Assembly: GCF_009930815.1 (NCBI RefSeq)
Contig: NZ_CP022222.1
Span: 2,274,501-2,338,500, forward strand
DNA: 64,000 bases
DNA from: Bradyrhizobium sp. CCBAU 051011
Lineage (GTDB): Bacteria > Pseudomonadota > Alphaproteobacteria > Rhizobiales > Xanthobacteraceae
Reading direction: 5' to 3'
The translations under genes and the position numbers were made by a program. Below are positions 57,818 to 64,000 of this stretch, piece after piece; position 1 is the first letter of the stretch, and each line of letters starts with the position of its first letter. A model generated the notes under the pieces. The model did not search any database and had not been told where the DNA came from. It saw nothing but the letters and a program-made list of their open reading frames with translations.

Positions 57818-58432
57818 ATGACCATCCGCCTGCATCGCGGCGATCTGCCCGATCTGTCCCGCTACAAGGATTCGGTGGCGATCGATACCGAGACCATGGG
57901 GCTCAACCCGCATCGCGACCGGCTCTGCGTGGTGCAGATGTCGAATGGCGACGGCAGCGCCGATGTCATCCAGATCCCGAAGGGCCACACCGATGCGCCG
58001 AACCTGAAGGCGCTGCTGGCCAATCCGGCCATCACGAAAATCTTTCACTTCGCCCGCTTCGATCTCGCCGTGCTCTACAACACCTTTGGCGTGATGCCGC
58101 AGCCGGTCTACTGCACCAAGATCGCCTCGCGGCTGACCCGCACCTATACCGACCGGCATGGCCTGAAGGATCTGGTGCGCGAACTGCTCAACATCGATCT
58201 GTCGAAGCAGCAACAGTCGAGCGACTGGGGATCGGCGAGCCTCAGCGAGGCGCAGCTCGCTTATGCCGCCTCCGACGTGCTGCATCTGCATGCCCTGCGC
58301 GAGCGGCTCGATGCCGTGCTGGCGCGGGAGGGGCGCAACGAACTGGCGCAGGCCTGTTTCGACTTCCTGCCGACCCGGGCCAAGCTCGATCTCGGCGGCT
58401 GGGAAGCCGAGGACATCTTCGCGCATTCGTGA
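57818..58432 (+). CDS. rnd: Ribonuclease D (short form)
   Basis: A 3'-5' exoribonuclease of the DEDDy type that trims tRNA precursors. The 204-aa product has Exo I DTETMGLN, Exo II HFARFDLAVL and Exo III YAASDVLHL. It ends soon after the exonuclease domain, without the HRDC domains of E. coli RNase D. That short form is usual in alphaproteobacteria. The ATG at 57818 follows a weak ribosome site. Confidence 0.92.
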   Translation: MTIRLHRGDLPDLSRYKDSVAIDTETMGLNPHRDRLCVVQMSNGDGSADVIQIPKGHTDAPNLKALLANPAITKIFHFARFDLAVLYNTFGVMPQPVYCTKIASRLTRTYTDRHGLKDLVRELLNIDLSKQQQSSDWGSASLSEAQLAYAASDVLHLHALRERLDAVLAREGRNELAQACFDFLPTRAKLDLGGWEAEDIFAHS

Positions 58433-58571
58433 CCGAGACCATTTGAAGCGCCGCGGAGCCCGCTTCCGCCCCGTTTCGGTCACACTGATCGCGAGTGTCC
58501 GGGCTGCATAATCCCGCGATTGCGGGTAGAATGACGCTTTCTTGGGCGTCTTAGCGTCCCTTGGAGCCGCG

Positions 58572-59303
58572 GTGAACTCGATACAGAATCCAGCCTATGC
58601 CACCGGAATGGAGGCCCGCTTTGCGGCGGCCGCCCGCCATAGCCGGATGGTGCGGATGCTGCGGGTTGCGGTTCCCACGGCCGTGGCGCTGGCAATGGCC
58701 GTCGTCATCTACATCGCCATCTTCAACCCGTTCAAGATTACGGAGCTGGCGAAGCTGCCCGTCGACATCAGCAATCTCGTGGTGTCAGGCACCAAGATCA
58801 CGATGGAAACGCCGCACCTCGCCGGCTTCTCCACCGATCAGCGCCCTTACGAATTGTGGGCCAAGGCGGCGGTCCAGGATCTGGCCAACCCCGACCACGT
58901 CGAGCTCAGGACGTTGCGGGCCAAGGTCATGATGGAGGACAAGAGCACGGTGACGATGGACGCCCGCACCGGATTTTTCGACAGCAAGCAGCAGATGCTG
59001 GACCTGCGCAAGGATATCTTCCTGCAATCCTCCACCGGCTATGAGGCGAAGCTGTCGCAGGCCTATGTCGATATCAACAAGGGTTCGGTGACGTCGGACG
59101 AGCATGTCGACGTCAAATTGCTGAACGGGACGCTCACCGCTGATCGGCTGAGGATCATCAACAGCGGCGAGGTCGTGCGTTTCGAAGGCAATGTCGTGAT
59201 GAACCTGATCATGGAAAGCCCTCCGGCGCCTGAGCCCGAACCGGAGCCTGCGCCGCCGCCCAAGACGCGGTCCGTTACCGGCAAGTCGGCCAACACGAAA
59301 TGA
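58572..59303 (+). CDS. lptC: LPS export protein LptC
   Basis: The bitopic periplasmic member of the LptBFGC complex, passing LPS to LptA. The 243-aa product has a single N-terminal transmembrane segment (AVPTAVALAMAVVIYIAIF) and a periplasmic beta-jellyroll part with LAGFSTDQRPYELWA and the C-terminal Pro/Glu-rich tail. The GTG at 58572 follows GGAG. The end overlaps the lptA start (ATGA). Confidence 0.9.
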   Translation: MNSIQNPAYATGMEARFAAAARHSRMVRMLRVAVPTAVALAMAVVIYIAIFNPFKITELAKLPVDISNLVVSGTKITMETPHLAGFSTDQRPYELWAKAAVQDLANPDHVELRTLRAKVMMEDKSTVTMDARTGFFDSKQQMLDLRKDIFLQSSTGYEAKLSQAYVDINKGSVTSDEHVDVKLLNGTLTADRLRIINSGEVVRFEGNVVMNLIMESPPAPEPEPEPAPPPKTRSVTGKSANTK

Positions 59304-59986
59304 AATTTATGATGCAGTTGTTCTCGCGCAGTTTTGCGGCAGCCGCGCTTGCGCTCGCCTTGACCGCCTCCGGTAACGTCTTCGCGCAAGGCGCGATGTC
59401 AGGCGTGCCGAATGCGATGCAGGGCTTTTCGCAAAACCGCGATCAGCCGATTCAGATCGAGGCGGCCTCGCTCGAGATGCGCGACAAGAAAAAGGAGGCG
59501 ACCTTCGCCGGCAACGTGAAGGTCGTGCAGGGCGACACCACCATGACCTCGAAGTCGCTGGTGGTGTTTTACGATTCCGGCTCGGATCAGGCCGCGCCGC
59601 AACCCGCCGCACCGAAGGGATCGAAATCCGGATCGATGCAGTCTGCGACTCCCGGACCCGGCGGCAGCTCGTCGATCCGCCGGCTGGAAGCCAAGGGCTC
59701 CGTCGTGGTGACGCAGAAGGATCAGGTCGTGACCGGCGAGACCGCGATCTTCGACACCCGGGCCAACCTCATCACCATGGTGGGTGGCGTGGTGCTGACC
59801 CAGTGCAAGAACGTGCTCCGCGGCGACCGCCTCAAGGTCGACATGACCACCGGCGTGTCGCGGGTCGAATCCGACAGCGGCAAAGTGCAGGGCATGTTCA
59901 TCCAGGGTGAGAATTGCGGGTCCGGCTCAGGTGGGGCGAAGCAGGCGCCGGTTGCCATACCGTCGCTGATCCCCGGTAAAAAATAA
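59300..59986 (+). CDS. lptA: LPS transport periplasmic protein LptA
   Basis: Forms the periplasmic bridge for LPS. The 228-aa product has a signal peptide ending GNVFAQG and the OstA-like repeat pattern: QPIQIEAASLEMRDKKKEATFAGNVKVVQGDTTMTSKSLVVFY, then RRLEAKGSVVVTQKDQVVTGETAIFDTRANLITMVGGV. A Ser/Gly/Pro insertion lies near residues 100-120. Its start overlaps lptC by 4 bp; lptB follows. Confidence 0.93.
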   Translation: MKFMMQLFSRSFAAAALALALTASGNVFAQGAMSGVPNAMQGFSQNRDQPIQIEAASLEMRDKKKEATFAGNVKVVQGDTTMTSKSLVVFYDSGSDQAAPQPAAPKGSKSGSMQSATPGPGGSSSIRRLEAKGSVVVTQKDQVVTGETAIFDTRANLITMVGGVVLTQCKNVLRGDRLKVDMTTGVSRVESDSGKVQGMFIQGENCGSGSGGAKQAPVAIPSLIPGKK

Positions 59987-60180
59987 GATAGATCAGTGCT
60001 TTAAAGATTCTTATGGGCGCGGATGGTTGAAGCTTGAGGTGCGAGCCTGTATCTACTGGCAGGGCGCACGGGGGGGTGTTTCGCTGGGCAGGGGACATCC
60101 ATTCATTCATGGTTCGCGGGCGTAGCGATTCGCCGGCGGGCGCGTCGCGGTATCACCGTGAAAGGCTTAAGCGAAGCGGA

Positions 60181-61203
60181 ATGGTGGATTTACTCGGCAT
60201 GTTCCGTCGACGCCCCGCGAAACGCGGCGCACCTGGCTTTGCGCGCTCGCGCGAGGACATCACGGCGCTCGGCGATTCCTTCGGTGACATGATGACGAGC
60301 CCGGTGCGCGATGCGCCGCCGATGGCGCGTGCCGCCTCACTGCCCGGGCTGGACTTGCCGCAGTCCGAGCCCGACGTCGAACCGCCGCGCGAAGAGCGGC
60401 CACGTTCGCGGGCTCAGGCGCCGCGGCCCAAGTCCAACGTCAAGGCCAATGGCGGCGAAGCGCCACGCCTGATCAAGCGGCCCGGTTTTCTTGCGGTGCA
60501 TAGCGTGGAAAAGAGTTTCGGCACGCGCCAGGTCGTGCGCGGCGTCAGCATCTATGTCCGCCGCGGCGAGGCGGTCGGCCTGCTCGGTCCGAACGGCGCC
60601 GGCAAGACCACGGTGTTCTACATGATCACCGGCCTGATCAAGGCGGACCGCGGCGCCATCGAACTCGATGGCCACGACGTGACGAAACTGCCGATGTATC
60701 AGCGCGCGCGGCTCGGCATCGGTTACCTGCCGCAGGAAGCCTCGATCTTCCGCGGCCTGACCGTGGAGCAGAACATCCGCGCCGTGCTTGAGGTTGTCGA
60801 ACCCAACCGCAAGAAGCGCGAGGCCGAACTCAACTCGCTGCTCGATGAGTTCAACATCACCCGCTTGCGGAAATCGCCTTCGATCGCGCTGTCCGGCGGC
60901 GAGCGGCGCCGCGTCGAAATTGCACGCGCACTGGCGACGCGTCCGAACTACATGCTGCTCGACGAGCCCTTTGCCGGCATCGATCCGATCGCGGTCGGCG
61001 ACATTCAGGACCTGGTCCGCCACCTCACCAACCGCGGCATCGGCGTCCTGATCACCGACCACAATGTGCGCGAAACGCTCGGCCTGACCGACCGCGCCTA
61101 TATCGTCTATGCCGGGCAGATCCTGACCGAGGGCAGCCCGGAAGAGATCGTCAACGATCCGGATGTACGCCGCCTTTACCTTGGCGAGGAATTCCGGCTG
61201 TAG
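60181..61203 (+). CDS. lptB: LPS export ABC transporter ATPase LptB
   Basis: Powers LPS extraction from the inner membrane. The 340-aa product has the Walker [16 protein letters not shown], the Q-loop in [10 protein letters not shown], the signature [16 protein letters not shown] and the Walker [17 protein letters not shown]. About 100 extra N-terminal residues ([18 protein letters not shown]...[12 protein letters not shown]) are disordered-looking and basic, unlike E. coli LptB. The ATG at 60181 is used; a frame extends to 60034. Confidence 0.93.
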   Translation: MVDLLGMFRRRPAKRGAPGFARSREDITALGDSFGDMMTSPVRDAPPMARAASLPGLDLPQSEPDVEPPREERPRSRAQAPRPKSNVKANGGEAPRLIKRPGFLAVHSVEKSFGTRQVVRGVSIYVRRGEAVGLLGPNGAGKTTVFYMITGLIKADRGAIELDGHDVTKLPMYQRARLGIGYLPQEASIFRGLTVEQNIRAVLEVVEPNRKKREAELNSLLDEFNITRLRKSPSIALSGGERRRVEIARALATRPNYMLLDEPFAGIDPIAVGDIQDLVRHLTNRGIGVLITDHNVRETLGLTDRAYIVYAGQILTEGSPEEIVNDPDVRRLYLGEEFRL

Positions 61204-61411
61204 TGCGTGCGCCTTGCGAATGCGCGGACGGTTTGGCGTTAAGATATTGCGCTTATTCAGAAAACCGCGGAGTATCCCGGCCCGAAATCGGCTTTCGCCG
61301 TTGCCGATCGCGCCATAGCCCGTTTTTTGCATCCGTCAAGACGTGTACAAGGGCTTTAGACTAATATAAGCAAGAATCGGACCAACTTTTAGTGGATCGG
61401 TTCTTGACCTC

Positions 61412-63061
61412 ATGGCGCTGACGCAGAGATTAGAGTTCCGCCAGTCGCAGTCGCTGGTGATGACGCCGCAATTGATGCAGGCGATCAAGCTGCTGCAATT
61501 GTCGAATCTCGACCTGTCGGCCTTCGTCGAGGAGGAGCTGGAACGTAATCCGCTGCTGGATCGCGCCAGCGACGGCCCCGAACCCCCGGTTGCGGGCGAA
61601 CCGGCCGCCGAGGGGGCCGAGTTCTCCGATCCCGGCAGCTATGGCGAGGATGGCGGCGGCGATGCCTCCGATATGGGCACCAGCCCGGGGAGCGAGGCCT
61701 TCGAGCCCGGCCAGGAGGACTGGTTGAACAGCGACCTCGGCAGCCGCACCGAGATCGAGCAGACCCTCGACACCCCCCTCGACAATGTCTTTTCCGAGGA
61801 GCCCGCGGAAGCCGCCGCGCGCGCCGCGCAGGATGCAGCACCCACCGCCTACACCGAATGGGGCGGCGGCGCCTCCAACGACGACGACTACAATCTGGAA
61901 GCCTTCGTTGCCGCCGAGGTGACACTCGGCAGCCACCTCGCCGAACAGCTCGCGGTTGCGTTCTCTGCGCCGGCGCAGCGCATGATCGGACAATATCTGA
62001 TCGACCTTGTCGACGATGCGGGCTACCTGCCGCCGGATCTTGGGCAGGCGACCGAACGCCTCGGCGCCTCGCAGGCCGACGTCGATGCCGTGCTCTCCGT
62101 ACTGCAGAAGTTCGATCCGCCCGGCGTCTGCGCGCGGAATTTGAGCGAGTGTCTTGCGATCCAGCTCCGCGAACTCAACCGCTACGACCCTGCGATGCAG
62201 GCGCTGGTGGAAAATCTCGACCTGCTCGCGCGGCGCGACATTGCCGCTTTACGCAAATTGTGCGGCGTCGACGATGAAGACATCACCGACATGATCGGCG
62301 AGATCCGGCGTCTCGATCCGAAGCCCGGCCTCAAATTCGGCTCGGCACGGACGCAGACCATGGTGCCCGACGTCTATGTGCGGCCGGGCCCGGACGGCGG
62401 ATGGCATGTCGAGCTCAACAGCGACACCTTGCCGCGCGTGCTGGTCAATCAGGTCTATTACACCGAGCTGTCGAAGACGATCCGCAAGGACGGCGACAAA
62501 TCCTACTTCAGCGACTGCCTGCAGAACGCGACCTGGCTGGTCCGCGCGCTCGATCAGCGCGCCCGCACCATTCTGAAGGTCGCCACCGAAATCGTCCGCC
62601 AGCAGGATGGCTTCTTCACCCATGGCGTCGCGCATCTGCGGCCGCTGAATCTGAAAGCAGTGGCGGACGCGATCCAGATGCACGAATCGACGGTCTCGCG
62701 AGTGACCGCCAACAAATATATGGCGACCAATCGCGGCAGCTTCGAACTGAAATATTTCTTCACCGCCTCGATAGCGTCGGCCGATGGCGGCGAGGCGCAT
62801 TCGGCGGAGGCGGTCCGTCACCACATCAAGCAATTGATCGACGCGGAAGCCCCGAGCGCGATCCTCTCCGACGACACGATCGTGGAACGATTGCGTGAAT
62901 CCGGCATTGATATTGCCCGCCGCACGGTCGCGAAATACCGCGAGGCCATGCGTATTCCTTCCTCGGTCCAGCGCCGCCGTGACAAACAGAGCATGCTCGG
63001 TAACGCACTTTCCGCTCCCGCCACCTCCTCCGACCGGTCCCGCGACACGGCCCCAGCCTGA
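61412..63061 (+). CDS. rpoN: RNA polymerase sigma-54 factor
   Basis: Directs RNA polymerase to -24/-12 promoters of nitrogen and other genes. The 549-aa product has region I (QRLEFRQSQSLVMTPQLMQAIKLLQLSNLDLSAFVEEEL), an acidic region II (about 50-145), the core-binding and central domains, and the RpoN box ARRTVAKYRE near the C-terminus. The gene order lptB-rpoN-hpf-ptsN matches the usual proteobacterial order. Bradyrhizobium often has two rpoN copies; which this is cannot be told. Confidence 0.96.
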   Translation: MALTQRLEFRQSQSLVMTPQLMQAIKLLQLSNLDLSAFVEEELERNPLLDRASDGPEPPVAGEPAAEGAEFSDPGSYGEDGGGDASDMGTSPGSEAFEPGQEDWLNSDLGSRTEIEQTLDTPLDNVFSEEPAEAAARAAQDAAPTAYTEWGGGASNDDDYNLEAFVAAEVTLGSHLAEQLAVAFSAPAQRMIGQYLIDLVDDAGYLPPDLGQATERLGASQADVDAVLSVLQKFDPPGVCARNLSECLAIQLRELNRYDPAMQALVENLDLLARRDIAALRKLCGVDDEDITDMIGEIRRLDPKPGLKFGSARTQTMVPDVYVRPGPDGGWHVELNSDTLPRVLVNQVYYTELSKTIRKDGDKSYFSDCLQNATWLVRALDQRARTILKVATEIVRQQDGFFTHGVAHLRPLNLKAVADAIQMHESTVSRVTANKYMATNRGSFELKYFFTASIASADGGEAHSAEAVRHHIKQLIDAEAPSAILSDDTIVERLRESGIDIARRTVAKYREAMRIPSSVQRRRDKQSMLGNALSAPATSSDRSRDTAPA

Positions 63062-63149
63062 TTGCGTTCGCGTCAGATCGCGATAGTCTCAGTTCCCCCA
63101 AGCCGGCCCGGGAAGACCAGAATAGTCGAGCCATCAAGCGAGGCATCAA

Positions 63150-63752
63150 ATGACCCTTCGAATCTCCGGCAAAAGCATCAGCGTCGGCGAGGCGCTTCGT
63201 TCGCGCGTCAGCGAGCGCACCGATGAGGTTTTGAGGAAATATTTCGACGGCAACTATTCCGGCCACATCACGCTGAGCAAGGATGGCTTCGGCTTCCGCA
63301 CCGATTGCGCGCTGCACCTTGATTCGGGGATTACGCTGGAGGCCGATTCCAACGCCACCGACGCCTATGCCAGCGCCGACCAGGCGCTGTTGATGATCGA
63401 GAAGCGCCTGCGCCGCTACAAGAGCCGGCTCAAGGACCGCTCGGCCCGCAAGGCCTATGCGGCCTCCGCGGCGCTGGCGGAGATCGACACCCCGTCGCTG
63501 GACGCGCCAAGCTATGTGATCGAGGCGCCGGCCGAAGGCGACGAGGAGGTCACCTCCTACAGCCCCGTCATCATTGCCGAGGCGACCACGTCGCTGAAAC
63601 GGCTTTCGGTCAGCGAGGCGGTCATGGAACTCGACTTGACCGGGGCCTCCTGCATCGTATTCCAGCACGGGTCCAGCGGCCGGGTGAACATCATTTACCG
63701 CCGGACGGACGGCAATGTCGGCTGGGTCGACCCCCCGGCGGTTACCCCATGA
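63150..63752 (+). CDS. hpf: Ribosome hibernation promoting factor (long form)
   Basis: Binds the ribosome in stationary phase; the long form can dimerise 70S particles. The 200-aa product has the N-terminal RaiA-like domain MTLRISGKSISVGEALRSRVSERTDEVLRKYFDGNYSG and the C-terminal dimerisation domain VSEAVMELDLTGASCIVFQHGSSGRVNIIYRRTDGNVGWVDP. It lies downstream of rpoN as in most proteobacteria. Confidence 0.95.
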   Translation: MTLRISGKSISVGEALRSRVSERTDEVLRKYFDGNYSGHITLSKDGFGFRTDCALHLDSGITLEADSNATDAYASADQALLMIEKRLRRYKSRLKDRSARKAYAASAALAEIDTPSLDAPSYVIEAPAEGDEEVTSYSPVIIAEATTSLKRLSVSEAVMELDLTGASCIVFQHGSSGRVNIIYRRTDGNVGWVDPPAVTP

Positions 63753-63770
63753 CATATATGGCGAGCCGCA

Positions 63771-63799
63771 TTGACGCCCCGGGCCACCCTCCCTATGGT
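63771..63799 (+). promoter_or_regulatory. Predicted sigma-70 promoter of ptsN
   Basis: TTGACG (63771-63776), a 17-nt spacer, then TATGGT (63794-63799), about 190 bp upstream of the ptsN start. Good match to a -35/-10 pair; no further evidence. Confidence 0.55.
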
Positions 63800-63982
63800 C
63801 CGCCGCCCCTAACGATGGCAGTGCAGGAACCCGCATCCGGGAGTTGGCACCGGCCAAGCGTTGGAGTAGAAGCCCAGCAAATCGGGACCCGGACTAACCC
63901 CGCCTCCCGTCTCATCTTCTTGACGCCCCGGTTCTAGAACCTATCTCGCAACCTGACGGTTAATTCACCTCGGAACGCCCCA

Positions 63983-64000
63983 TGACGATTACCGATCTGG
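63983..64000 (+). CDS. ptsN: PtsN / EIIA-Ntr, start only (cut by window edge)
   Basis: Only MTITDL is visible, from the ATG at 63983. The identification rests on the opening residues and on the rpoN-hpf-ptsN order seen in other proteobacteria. PtsN is the nitrogen-related phosphotransferase EIIA. Confidence 0.7.

Noticed and set aside
63749..63937. 62-codon frame overlapping the hpf stop, before ptsN
   Set aside because: No ribosome site, Pro-rich composition from GC-rich spacer, and it spans the predicted ptsN promoter. Likely not a gene.

Overview
The window is a GC-rich alphaproteobacterial chromosome segment, most likely Bradyrhizobium or a close relative. The pointers are the order grpE, dnaK, dnaJ, pmtA, pyrF, dapB; the lptC-lptA-lptB-rpoN-hpf-ptsN run; alphaproteobacterial RpoH and NikR target sites; and many intergenic palindromic repeats of the kind common in that group. 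No plasmid or phage backbone is seen. Most genes are chromosomal housekeeping genes.

Layout. 1-5.6 kb: gshB (cut by the window edge), yraN, rsmI, an LppC/LpoA-like lipoprotein, and a translationally coupled pair of unknown role (an HExxH protein and a PLP enzyme). 5.8-10.5 kb: hemW, rdgB and rph, divergent from hrcA-grpE. 10.5-13.6 kb: VOC protein, AraC regulator, exported nicotinamidase, exported hypothetical. 14-21.4 kb: dnaK (RpoH promoter, terminator before dnaJ), dnaJ, pmtA, FMN reductase, pyrF, DUF1330, dapB, gpmA. 21.5-27 kb: Ada-type methyltransferase, DUF2244, nth, IS110 copy 1, EI24/CysZ-like protein, HMG-CoA lyase family. 27-34.2 kb: a metal block with a Cu+ ATPase and CsoR-type regulator sharing a dyad operator, then nikR and a TonB receptor sharing a perfect NikR box, followed by an IS1111-type element. 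34.2-37.6 kb: YiiX-like peptidase, Tat-exported flavin amine oxidase, TauE/SafE permease. 37.6-44.8 kb: the infC/rpmI/rplT/pheS/pheT translation block, broken up by an ASCH gene, a DUF559 gene, two opposite-strand exported proteins and repeats. 45-51.5 kb: hydrolase, IS110 copy 2, SnoaL-like protein, thioesterase, queG, GST, uppP. 51.5-52.8 kb: NDUFA9-like protein and tRNA-Leu(CAG). 52.75-55.5 kb: a small island bounded by a duplicated tRNA 3' end. 55.6-64 kb: TPR lipoprotein, small regulators, RNase D, lptCAB, rpoN, hpf and the first codons of ptsN.

Most notable: (1) two IS110 copies of equal length, with identical transposases, whose 5' non-coding end carries segments matching all four guides expected of a bridge RNA. 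Both inserted at the same 11-nt target, inside the same repeat family. (2) A 2.75-kb integrase-less island at tRNA-Leu encoding a HEATH metalloprotein and a partly duplicated pair of unknown small proteins. (3) A NikR-controlled TonB receptor, hence probable nickel uptake. (4) An AUU start codon for infC. (5) ASCH and DUF559 genes inside pheST. The two IS110 copies are inverted relative to each other around about 21 kb, so that segment could invert by recombination.
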